A DNA stretch of 41,567 nucleotides from Desulfobulbus propionicus (GTDB lineage: Bacteria; Desulfobacterota; Dissulfuribacteria; Dissulfuribacterales; DYOW01), in contig DYOW01000011.1 of the NCBI GenBank assembly GCA_020720325.1, positions 1 through 41,567 on the forward strand. Direction: 5' to 3'. Shown piece after piece: positions 1-9,958 of this stretch (positions within the stretch are counted from its first letter, which is position 1; every line of letters starts with the position of its first letter). Position numbers and translations under genes: made by a program. The notes beneath the pieces were generated by a model that saw only the letters and a program-made list of their open reading frames with translations, did no database searches and was not told the DNA's origin.

Positions 1-1
1 T

Positions 2-118
2 CTAATACGAGTTTCAAATAAAAAATGGATTATCTTTGACACAACACGGCATAATGTATTAGAATATAATGGGAAAGAAATTTATTTGTTTTTAAATGAT
101 AACTGGATAACTATTTAA
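2..118 (+). CDS. C-terminal fragment of an unidentified protein (5' end outside window)
   Basis: A reading frame is open from the left edge to a TAA at 116-118 and gives the last 38 residues of a protein. The composition looks like real coding sequence, with hydrophobic and aromatic residues alternating with polar ones (it contains WIIFDTTRHNVLEY and ends in NDNWITI). It lies 47 bases upstream of the RNase R start on the same strand, so it may belong to the same operon. I cannot assign a family from so short a tail. The W...DTT pattern is vaguely like the end of a transglutaminase-like domain, but that is a guess. Confidence 0.5.
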   Translation, partial: LIRVSNKKWIIFDTTRHNVLEYNGKEIYLFLNDNWITI

Positions 119-165
119 TTTTTCCAATCTGGAAACAATACAACGGGAGTATATCTTAAATAAAA

Positions 166-2313
166 ATGGCAAAAAAAGAAAAAAGAAGCAGAACCACAGT
201 CTTAACCCCTGATAAAATTATTTCAGTAATGTCCAATGCAGGGAGACCCCTTTATCAGCACGAGATTGCAAGGGAAATTGACATTGACAGAAAAAACAAG
301 GGTCTTCTCAGGCTGATGCTTGATGACCTTGTGGATGAAGGAAAAATTGTCCATATAAAAGGCGACAGGTTCGGAGTCGCACAGTTAATGCATCTTGTCA
401 CAGGAAAAATATCTATTCATCCTGATGGGTTTGGCTTTCTTGAGCCAGAGGTTGAAGAAGGTAAAAAAAAGGAGGAAGATATCTTTATTCCCCCAAAAGC
501 CCTTAAAGGCGCTATGCATAAAGACAGAGTGGTGGTGAGGGTTGAAAAATCCAGGGGAAAACGCCAGGAAGGCTCTGTCATCCGAATTCTTGAAAGAACC
601 ATTGAAAGGCTCGTGGGAACTTTCCATATACATAAATCCTACAGTTATGTTGTTCCCGAAGATGAAAGGCTTGCGTTTGATGTTTTTATTCCACAGGGTT
701 TTACCTTAGATGCAAAACATGGCGATGCTGTTTGGGCTGAAATAACCGAATATCCAGAGGAATCAAGAAATCCAGAGGGAAGAATAGTAGAGGTTCTCGG
801 AGACCCCCTTGACCTTGGTGTTCAGACACAGATAGTAATAAGAAAACACGACCTTTCCCACCAGTTTTCAGCCGCCACAATGGATGAGCTTGAAAAATTC
901 CCTGATGAAATATCAGAAGATGACATAACAAACAGGACAGATTTAAGAAATCTCGCTTTTGTGACCATTGACGGTGAAAATGCAAGGGATTTTGACGATG
1001 CGGTGTATGTTAAAAAGACCAGAAACGGTTATATTCTCTTTGTTTCAATCGCTGATGTCAGCCATTATGTTGTGAGGGACAATCCCATTGACAAGGATGC
1101 CCTTATAAGAAGCACAAGCGTGTATTTTCCAAATGCGGTTGTGCCTATGCTTCCTGAAAAATTATCAAATAATCTTTGTAGCCTTGTCCCAAATAAAGAC
1201 CGTTTGACCATGACAGCTGAAATCTGGTATGACAAAGAGGCAAATATCAGAAAAACCCGTTTTTATTCCTCGGTTATAAAGAGCAAAAAAAGATTCACGT
1301 ATAATGAAGTTTTTAAGCTTATGCAGAAAAAGACCTCAAGGGGACTTGAAGGGGATGATAAAATTTTTTTTAGAAACGTCAAGGATATGGAGGAATTAAG
1401 CGATTTAATCGGCATAAAAAGGACGCAGCGCGGGAGCATTGATTTTGACCTGCCAGAACCTGAGATAATAATTGGTTTAAGCGGAAACATGGAGGATATT
1501 ATAAAAAGAGAGCGCAATAAAGCTCACAAGCTTATTGAAGAGTTTATGATTGCCGCTAATGAGGCGGTGGCAACGTTTTTAAGCTTAAAAGAAATACCCA
1601 CTCTATACAGGGTGCATGATACGCCTGATACGCAGAAAGTTCTTGATTTTATAAGATTTGCCCAGACACTTGGATTTAATGTCAAAATTGAGGATGAGGT
1701 GACGCCTGCATGGTGTCAGCAGGTTCTTAAGATGGTGGTTAATCTCCCGCAGGAATATATTATTAACAGCATTTTGCTCCGCTCAATGCAGCAGGCAGTA
1801 TATTCACCTGATAATATAGGTCATTTTGGTCTTGCCTCATCCTTTTACCTTCATTTTACATCTCCTATAAGGAGATATCCCGACCTTGTCACGCACAGGG
1901 TTTTGCGAGGATTTATTGAGACAAAGAAAAAAGTTTATCAGCACGAGGAATTAAAAAAAATCGGCGAAAATACCTCTTCTCTTGAAAGAAAGGCAATGGA
2001 AGCGGAAAGGGAGATGGTGGAAAGACTCAAGGTCAGGTTTATGGAAGATAAGGTTGGCGCTGAATTTGACGGGGTGATTTCAGGTGTGGCATCCTTTGGT
2101 TTTTTTGTTGAATTAAAAGATGTCTTTGTGGAGGGAGCAGTAAGGCTTGTTGACCTTGCTGATGATTATTATGTTTATGATGTTGAAAACTACCGTCTGT
2201 TCGGACAGAATACCAAAAAGATATTTCAGATAGGAATGCCTGTGAGAGTAAGGCTAAAAGGGGTTAATATCAAGAGAAGGCATGTTAACTTTGAGGTGGT
2301 TGCTGAAAAATAA
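166..2313 (+). CDS. rnr: Ribonuclease R (3'-5' exoribonuclease, RNB family)
   Basis: RNase R degrades structured RNA processively from the 3' end in the cytoplasm. The 715 residues show the expected order: a Lys-rich N-terminus, a winged-helix domain at about 12-75, cold-shock/OB domains at about 80-240, the RNB catalytic domain at about 255-600 and an S1 domain at about 630-712. The catalytic acidic cluster is visible as IDGENARDFDD, with D269, D275, D277 and D278, and the RNB signature SPIRRYPDLVTHR begins near residue 566. The S1 domain carries GVISGVASFGFFVEL. The length is slightly short for the family (about 750-800) because the usual basic C-terminal tail is missing. A weak GGGAG at 145-149 lies 16 bases before the ATG. 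The gene is 30 bases upstream of the nucleotidyltransferase gene. Confidence 0.95.
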   Translation: MAKKEKRSRTTVLTPDKIISVMSNAGRPLYQHEIAREIDIDRKNKGLLRLMLDDLVDEGKIVHIKGDRFGVAQLMHLVTGKISIHPDGFGFLEPEVEEGKKKEEDIFIPPKALKGAMHKDRVVVRVEKSRGKRQEGSVIRILERTIERLVGTFHIHKSYSYVVPEDERLAFDVFIPQGFTLDAKHGDAVWAEITEYPEESRNPEGRIVEVLGDPLDLGVQTQIVIRKHDLSHQFSAATMDELEKFPDEISEDDITNRTDLRNLAFVTIDGENARDFDDAVYVKKTRNGYILFVSIADVSHYVVRDNPIDKDALIRSTSVYFPNAVVPMLPEKLSNNLCSLVPNKDRLTMTAEIWYDKEANIRKTRFYSSVIKSKKRFTYNEVFKLMQKKTSRGLEGDDKIFFRNVKDMEELSDLIGIKRTQRGSIDFDLPEPEIIIGLSGNMEDIIKRERNKAHKLIEEFMIAANEAVATFLSLKEIPTLYRVHDTPDTQKVLDFIRFAQTLGFNVKIEDEVTPAWCQQVLKMVVNLPQEYIINSILLRSMQQAVYSPDNIGHFGLASSFYLHFTSPIRRYPDLVTHRVLRGFIETKKKVYQHEELKKIGENTSSLERKAMEAEREMVERLKVRFMEDKVGAEFDGVISGVASFGFFVELKDVFVEGAVRLVDLADDYYVYDVENYRLFGQNTKKIFQIGMPVRVRLKGVNIKRRHVNFEVVAEK

Positions 2314-2343
2314 AGTTATTTTTTGATATATAAGGGTTAAAAT

Positions 2344-2640
2344 ATGAGATTAACAACTGAAGAAAAAAATAACATTGTAAAATATGCAAAACAATACTTT
2401 GGTGAAGAAATCAGGCTCTATCTCTTTGGAAGCCGCGCAGATGACAGCAAAAAAGGTGGAGACATTGACCTTTATCTTGAAACCTCTAAAAGTGTAGATA
2501 TGCAAACTCAGGTGAATTTTTTAAAAAAAATTTACACAAGAGTAACACAAAGAAAAGTAGATTTACTAATTAAAACCCCTTTCGGGGAAGATAAGTCTAT
2601 TTTTCATACAGCAAAAAAAGAGGGAATCTTGCTATGCTAA
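2344..2640 (+). CDS. Minimal nucleotidyltransferase, MntA-type antitoxin candidate
   Basis: A 98-residue protein of the minimal DNA polymerase-beta-like nucleotidyltransferase group. It carries GSRADD followed by GGDIDLYLE, the GS-x(9)-D-x-D signature (G29, S30, D40, D42), and a third likely metal-binding acid, D73, in RKVDLLI. All three acidic residues are present, so it may be catalytically active. In characterised MntA/HepT pairs the nucleotidyltransferase AMPylates a tyrosine on the HEPN toxin and so neutralises it. Here it overlaps the following HEPN gene by 7 bases (ATGCTAA), which is consistent with translational coupling. Family membership is clear; the antitoxin role is inferred from context. 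Confidence 0.8.
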   Translation: MRLTTEEKNNIVKYAKQYFGEEIRLYLFGSRADDSKKGGDIDLYLETSKSVDMQTQVNFLKKIYTRVTQRKVDLLIKTPFGEDKSIFHTAKKEGILLC

Positions 2641-3083
2641 AAGAGGCAGTTGATACTGCGTATCTGCATTTTAACAGGGCAAATGACCATTATGAAGATA
2701 TCTTAAAATATCCCTTAGATTTGAAGCTTTATGAAAATAAGGAACAAATAAAGAGCATTGATGCCTTTATTTTCAGATTTATTAAATTACAGGACTTCAT
2801 GGGTGATAAGCTATTTAAGGAATTATTGAAGCGAGTAGGGGAATATAAAGATAATATGTCACTTCTCGATGTGTTGGACAGGCTTGAGAAACTTGAGATT
2901 ATTGATAATTCTGACAGGTGGATTGAATATAGAATTATCAGAAATAAATTAACACATGAATATCCCAATAATGAAGCGGATATATTGGAAGGTATTAAAC
3001 TGGCGCTGGTTTATTTTGCTGAAATGGGCAATATCCTGAAAAATATATCAAGTTATCTTAAAGAAAGAAATCTGCATGTGTAA
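2634..3083 (+). CDS. HEPN-domain protein, HepT-like toxin candidate
   Basis: A 149-residue, mostly helical protein ending with the HEPN catalytic motif RNKLTHEY. This fits RX4HXY exactly (R103, H108, Y110), the motif of HepT ribonucleases in which R and H are catalytic and Y is the AMPylation target. It begins inside the stop of the upstream nucleotidyltransferase gene, as expected of a two-gene MntA/HepT toxin-antitoxin module. The related HI0073/HI0074 pairs, where the HEPN partner is called a substrate-binding protein, are the main alternative, and the sequence alone does not separate the two. It is followed after 45 bases by the Rpn-like gene on the same strand. Confidence 0.75.
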   Translation: MLKEAVDTAYLHFNRANDHYEDILKYPLDLKLYENKEQIKSIDAFIFRFIKLQDFMGDKLFKELLKRVGEYKDNMSLLDVLDRLEKLEIIDNSDRWIEYRIIRNKLTHEYPNNEADILEGIKLALVYFAEMGNILKNISSYLKERNLHV

Positions 3084-3128
3084 AATTCAGGGACAATAAT
3101 GAAGAGTGTGTTTTAATTGAGGTAAGGC

Positions 3129-6075
<2,947 letters not shown>

Positions 6076-6109
6076 TTTTTATTGAAAATCTTAAAAATTT
6101 TTAAAAAAC

Positions 6110-6138
6110 TTGCATTTTATAACAAGTCATTTTAATAT
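6110..6138 (+). promoter_or_regulatory. Candidate sigma70 promoter for the triheme cytochrome gene
   Basis: TTGCAT (6110-6115), a 17-base spacer, then TAATAT (6133-6138) stand in the 95-base gap after ligA, 32 bases before the cytochrome start. The position and spacing are good; the -10 element is imperfect. Confidence 0.4.
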
Positions 6139-6170
6139 ACGACTAAGATCATTAAATATTAGGAGGGATT

Positions 6171-6503
6171 ATGAATAAAAGATTTTTTTTTGCCACAATG
6201 TTAACCGGTATTTTTTGTATATCAGGTGTGCTTATCGCAGGGGGAAAAGGCCCTGAGAACATTGATTTAAAGGCAAAATACAAGGTTGAGGCAACAAAAC
6301 CAGCTGTTGTTTTCTCGCATCACAAGCATCAGGCAAAGCTTGAATGCACAAAATGTCATGCAAGCGCCGAGGGTGGAAAGCTTAAATTTGAAATCAACAA
6401 TTTTGCGGGTGTGGGAAATGATTTTCATAAAACAGTATGCTGGCCATGTCATAAAGAAATGAATGTTCCAAAAGGAACTGTTTGCGCAAGCTGTCATAAA
6501 TAG
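6171..6503 (+). CDS. Periplasmic triheme cytochrome c7-like protein
   Basis: A 110-residue secreted protein. The N-terminal MNKRFFFATMLTGIFCISGVLIAG is a signal peptide (positive start, hydrophobic core). The mature part has exactly three CxxCH haem-binding motifs, at C59-H63 (CTKCH), C90-H94 (CWPCH) and C105-H109 (CASCH), and enough extra histidines (H50, H51, H53, H86) for bis-His ligation. This matches the cytochrome c7/class III type used for periplasmic electron transfer in anaerobic respirers. AGGAGGG at 6161-6167 is a strong ribosome-binding site. The gene is monocistronic-looking, with its own promoter upstream and another promoter beginning 22 bases after its stop. The redox partner is not visible here. 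Confidence 0.88.
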   Translation: MNKRFFFATMLTGIFCISGVLIAGGKGPENIDLKAKYKVEATKPAVVFSHHKHQAKLECTKCHASAEGGKLKFEINNFAGVGNDFHKTVCWPCHKEMNVPKGTVCASCHK

Positions 6504-6524
6504 TTTTTTTGTATAAAAATAATC

Positions 6525-6554
6525 TTGACAGAAATATGATATTACGAATATAAT
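6525..6554 (+). promoter_or_regulatory. Consensus sigma70 promoter for the small secreted protein gene
   Basis: TTGACA (6525-6530) and TATAAT (6549-6554), both perfect consensus hexamers, are separated by 18 bases. Transcription would start near 6561, leaving a leader of about 220 bases before the ATG at 6784. Confidence 0.65.
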
Positions 6555-6560
6555 TTTTTT

Positions 6561-6783
6561 ACATTGCAAAAATAAACATAAAAGAAAATATTATAGATTT
6601 TCTGTTGTGTTGTTGGAGCAACAAGGGGTTTTATAAAAGGTTTTTAATGTTTTAAAGGGGAAAGGTTTAGGGTATGGGCGATGTCCTGAATCTGACATAC
6701 ATCCACATTGGCTTTGTTCTGAGATAATTTATATTTTAGAACAATAAGTTATTAAAAATTTAATTTTTTCTAAGGAGAAAAAA
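6561..6783 (+). other. Long, hairpin-rich 5' leader (candidate cis-regulatory RNA)
   Basis: Between the consensus promoter and the next start codon no reading frame looks convincing, but three perfect inverted repeats can be read. TTGTTG-GAG-CAACAA is at 6610-6624, ATGTC-(8)-GACAT at 6681-6698 and TTGTTCT-(17)-AGAACAA at 6714-6744; the last is followed by a T-rich stretch. The ribosome-binding site AAGGAG lies at the end. I do not recognise a known riboswitch class. It could be an mRNA leader or a separate small RNA. Confidence 0.35.
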
Positions 6784-7041
6784 ATGAAAAAAATCTTCCT
6801 TGTTGTTACTCTTGCTCTATTTATCGGCTCAATGACCACCACTGCTTTTTCAGCAAGTGATTTAATGGAATGGTTAGCTACCCCTGAAAACGCAACAATT
6901 AAAGCTAAGTTTGATGGATTATCAAAAGATAAACAGGCCGACCTTGAAAAAAGATATGAAGCATGCAAAAAAGATGTTGCAGATGGCAAACTTCCTAAGG
7001 GTACTTGTAAGCCAAAAGTTAAAGAAGAACTTTCCAAATAG
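6784..7041 (+). CDS. Small secreted protein of unknown function
   Basis: An 85-residue protein with a clear signal peptide (MKKIFLVVTLALFIGSMTTTAFSA, probable cleavage after AFSA) and a mature part of about 60 residues. The mature part is charged, probably helical, and has two cysteines (in EACKK and GTCKP) that could form a disulfide. I do not recognise a family and see no haem or metal motif. A consensus promoter, a strong AAGGAGA ribosome-binding site and a strong terminator make it look like an independent, possibly highly expressed transcription unit. Function unknown. Confidence 0.7.
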   Translation: MKKIFLVVTLALFIGSMTTTAFSASDLMEWLATPENATIKAKFDGLSKDKQADLEKRYEACKKDVADGKLPKGTCKPKVKEELSK

Positions 7042-7387
7042 TTTATCAAAACCTACTTATATAATTAACAAGTTGTGGTGTGTAGTTATGGTTTTTAACA
7101 TCGCGTCTACTCTGTTTTGCACATTGTAATTTACATTAACCCCACCGTTTTAAAGCGGTGGGGTTTTATAATATAATCTATCCGGCGCATTTTTTTCTTC
7201 CTGAATAAGTTTTTATCTATTTTTTTCAATATAATCCAATCATTGCATCAAATAAATCAGATTTAAATAAAATTTATTTTAAATTCACCTATAATCTCAA
7301 AATTCTTTTAATTCCTTATTTATCAAAAATTGAGAGGAATAAATAAAAAATTGAGTTATATTATTAAAAAGATAACCAGATATATTT
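7042..7387. other. Intergenic region between the secreted protein gene and bioF
   Basis: This 346-base gap holds the terminator at 7138-7167. The rest is very AT-rich sequence with no convincing reading frame. I see no clear promoter pair or strong ribosome-binding site immediately before bioF, and no BirA-like operator that I can recognise. Confidence 0.5.
7138..7167 (+). terminator. Strong rho-independent terminator
   Basis: CCCCACCG (7140-7147) pairs perfectly with CGGTGGGG (7156-7163) around an 8-base loop. The stem is extended by AA/TT and followed by TTTT, ending the transcript of the small secreted protein. Confidence 0.9.
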
Positions 7388-8512
7388 ATGAACTATTTTA
7401 AAGAAAAAAATCTAAGAGAACTTTTACCAAAAACCAGCGTTAAAAATTCTATTATCACCATTGCGGGCAAAGAATTAATTGATTTCTCCTCCAATGACTA
7501 TTTAGGACTTTCCCGCCATCCGGAACTCATTGCGCAAAGCCAGAAAATCTCTGAAGAATGGGGCGTGGGAAGCGGAGGATCCCGTCTTATGAGCGGCGAT
7601 ACATCCCTTCACCATCAACTTGAATCTGATATCGCAAATTTTAAAGGGGCTGAAGCCTCCCTTGTATTTGGCTGCGGCTATCTTGCAAACACAGGTATTA
7701 TTGCTTCTCTTATGAAGATTGATGATGTTATTTTTGCGGATAAACTCTGTCATGCGAGCATTATTGACGGGGTAAGGCTTTCAAAATGCAGGTTTTTCAG
7801 ATTTAATCACAATGATATCAACCATCTTGAGGAATTATTAAAACGCCACAGGTCAAATTATAGGAATTGTCTTATTGTTGCGGAAAGCCTTTACAGTATG
7901 GATGGTGACATTGCGCTTATAGAAGAGCTTATCTGGCTTAAAAAACGTTACAGCGCGCATCTTATGGTGGATGAGGCGCACAGTATAGGCGTGATAGGCG
8001 CGGACGGTGAAGGTCTTATTTCAAGGGATATGGCAAAAGATGTGGAGATAATTATTGGAACATTTGGAAAGGCGCTTGGGAGCTATGGGGCTTTTGTCGC
8101 CTGTTCTGAGGATATAAAAAAATTTTTAATAAATAATACAAGAACCTTTATTTATTCCACCTCACTGCCTCCGAATGTTATTGCAGCAAACATAAAAGCC
8201 ATTGAGGTAGTAAAAAAAGAGCCGAATTTAAGAAAAATATTACAGGGCGCATCTTATGAAATAAGAAGCGGCATCAGAAAAAGACTTAATATTGATACCA
8301 AGAGCCAGTCACATATTATTCCAATTGTTGTGGGAAGCAATGAAAAGGCGCTATGGCTTTCAAGCGGTCTTTTTGAAAAAGGATTTTATGTAAAGGCAAT
8401 TTGTCCCCCCACGGTTCCTGAAGGGGCTTCAAGGATAAGGCTTTCTGTGACAGTTCACCATAATTATAATATTATTCAGGATTTATTGAGGAGCCTTGAT
8501 GAGTTGCTGTGA
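7388..8512 (+). CDS. bioF: 8-amino-7-oxononanoate synthase (BioF)
   Basis: BioF condenses pimeloyl-thioester with L-alanine, releasing CO2, in the first step of biotin ring assembly. It is a PLP enzyme of the alpha-oxoamine synthase family. The 374-residue length is normal. Visible motifs include FSSNDYLGL at the N-terminus, GVGSGGSRLMSG, the DEAHSIGVIG segment that holds the cofactor Asp and His, and GTFGKALGSYGAF with the Schiff-base lysine K228. It begins a three-gene run with a BioH-like esterase and BioC, which fits biotin synthesis better than the related Kbl or SPT enzymes. The 3' end overlaps the next start by 14 bases. BioA, BioD and BioB are not in the window. Confidence 0.9.
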   Translation: MNYFKEKNLRELLPKTSVKNSIITIAGKELIDFSSNDYLGLSRHPELIAQSQKISEEWGVGSGGSRLMSGDTSLHHQLESDIANFKGAEASLVFGCGYLANTGIIASLMKIDDVIFADKLCHASIIDGVRLSKCRFFRFNHNDINHLEELLKRHRSNYRNCLIVAESLYSMDGDIALIEELIWLKKRYSAHLMVDEAHSIGVIGADGEGLISRDMAKDVEIIIGTFGKALGSYGAFVACSEDIKKFLINNTRTFIYSTSLPPNVIAANIKAIEVVKKEPNLRKILQGASYEIRSGIRKRLNIDTKSQSHIIPIVVGSNEKALWLSSGLFEKGFYVKAICPPTVPEGASRIRLSVTVHHNYNIIQDLLRSLDELL

Positions 8513-9191
8513 TAATTTTAAATTTATTCACAGAGGTTTTGAAAACAATATTTTATTTCTTTCGGGCTGGGCATTTGATTACAGGATTTTTAAATCTCTT
8601 GATTTACCCTTTAATTACATATTTACCCTGAATTCCTATCTGAAGCCTGATTTTTTTGAAGATTTTTTTTTATTTATTAATGCAAACAAAATAAATAGTT
8701 TTTCAATTCTTGGTTGGTCAATGGGCGGCTTTTTTGTCGCTGAGTTATTGGAAAAATTTCAAAATACCGTTGTTATCCCATCTGTTTATTTGTTAAATAT
8801 CAGGTCTTATTTTTATGAAGATGAAATAGAAGAAAAAAAAATACAGATAAAAAAAGACAGAGTAAACACCTTAAAAGAGTTTTATAAATTTGTTTTTTTA
8901 GGACACAGGAAGCAATACCAGATATTTAAGGAAGAACTTGAAGGGGATTACTTAAAAAATTTTTGCGGGGATGAACTTGCTGACAGCCTTAACTATCTGA
9001 GAAATAAGCCAATAGACCTGTCTTTTGCCGGGCATATTAAAACAATTATAATTCAGGGAAGTCTTGATAAACTGGTTTTACCTGAAATGTACCCCAAAAT
9101 TCCTGAAAACCGTAATATTTCGTCTTATATCCTAAAAACAGGTCATTTATCATTTTTTTCACAAGAATTTAAAGAGATATTATCAAATTGA
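8499..9191 (+). CDS. Alpha/beta hydrolase, BioH/BioG-like pimeloyl-ACP methyl ester esterase
   Basis: A 230-residue alpha/beta hydrolase. The nucleophile elbow LGWSMGG (S74), a late Asp in QGSLDKLV (D190) and a late His in TGHLSFF (H216) give a complete Ser-Asp-His triad. It starts inside bioF (ATG 8499, with GAGGAG at 8488-8493; an in-frame TTG at 8496 is too close to that site) and its stop overlaps the bioC start. In biotin synthesis several non-homologous esterases (BioH, BioG, BioJ, BioK) hydrolyse the methyl ester of pimeloyl-ACP after BioC-primed chain elongation. The position between bioF and bioC makes that role likely. The sequence is divergent, so the exact subtype is not assigned. 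Confidence 0.75.
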   Translation: MSCCDNFKFIHRGFENNILFLSGWAFDYRIFKSLDLPFNYIFTLNSYLKPDFFEDFFLFINANKINSFSILGWSMGGFFVAELLEKFQNTVVIPSVYLLNIRSYFYEDEIEEKKIQIKKDRVNTLKEFYKFVFLGHRKQYQIFKEELEGDYLKNFCGDELADSLNYLRNKPIDLSFAGHIKTIIIQGSLDKLVLPEMYPKIPENRNISSYILKTGHLSFFSQEFKEILSN

Positions 9192-9958
9192 TATTAAAAG
9201 AAAATATAAAAAATTCATTTTCTAAGGCAGCAAAAACATATGATAATTATGCCTTTATCCAGAGAAACATTGCCGAAAAGCTGATTTCCTTTATTAATCA
9301 GGAGGATAAATATAAGAAAATAGTTGAGCTTGGCTGCGGAACAGGTTGCTATTCAGGGTTTTTAAGAAAAAGATTTTTGGATTCAGCTATATTATCCATT
9401 GATATATCACAGGAAATGACAGATATAGCCAGCAAGAAAAATCCGTCAATACAATGTATTAATGCAGATATTGAAACATTGGCTTTGGACTTTTTTGATG
9501 ATTTTGATTTTATCACCTCAAACAGTGTGATTCACTGGCTTAATAATCCCTTTTATTTTATAAAAAGATTTAATGAAATAAGAAAACTGCCCAAATGTCT
9601 GCTTTTTAGCATTTTTGGAAATAATACCCTTGCAGAACTAAGTAAATTTATTCAAGAACCGTTAATATCCGTATCTTTTCATTCTAAAAATGAATGGGAG
9701 TTTTTTTTGCAGGATAATTTTCCTGATAATTTTACACTTATCCCGGAAACAAGCCATAAAACCTATCCTGATTTAATAAGTCTTTTGAGGTCATTAAAAT
9801 ACACTGGTGTGAATGTGAAAGATAATAACAAATTTATATGGAGCAGGAAACTTATTAAAGAGACAGAAAAAAAAATTATTTCAGAATTTAACGAAATAAG
9901 AGTAAGTTACGAGGTCTTTTTTGTAAAAATCAATCTGTCCCCATCAAGAAGTTCATAA
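9188..9958 (+). CDS. bioC: Malonyl-ACP O-methyltransferase (BioC)
   Basis: BioC methylates malonyl-ACP to disguise it as a fatty-acid primer for pimelate synthesis. The 256 residues open with the typical FSKAAKTYDNYAFIQRNIAEKL and then show the SAM-binding motif ELGCGTG (about 47-53) and the BioC-like NSVIHWLNNP. The start is TTG at 9188, overlapping the stop of the esterase gene by 4 bases. The last 52 bases overlap the 3' end of the convergent gene on the other strand, and the final residues (NLSPSRSS) look like a non-homologous extension encoded by that overlap. Confidence 0.85.
   Translation: MILKENIKNSFSKAAKTYDNYAFIQRNIAEKLISFINQEDKYKKIVELGCGTGCYSGFLRKRFLDSAILSIDISQEMTDIASKKNPSIQCINADIETLALDFFDDFDFITSNSVIHWLNNPFYFIKRFNEIRKLPKCLLFSIFGNNTLAELSKFIQEPLISVSFHSKNEWEFFLQDNFPDNFTLIPETSHKTYPDLISLLRSLKYTGVNVKDNNKFIWSRKLIKETEKKIISEFNEIRVSYEVFFVKINLSPSRSS

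Noticed and set aside
36-70. TTGACA followed by TAGAAT or TATAAT as an rnr promoter
   Set aside because: The bases lie inside an open frame that reads as the end of a protein. TTGACA to TATAAT is 23 bases apart; the 18-base TAGAAT option remains possible but is not strong enough to call.
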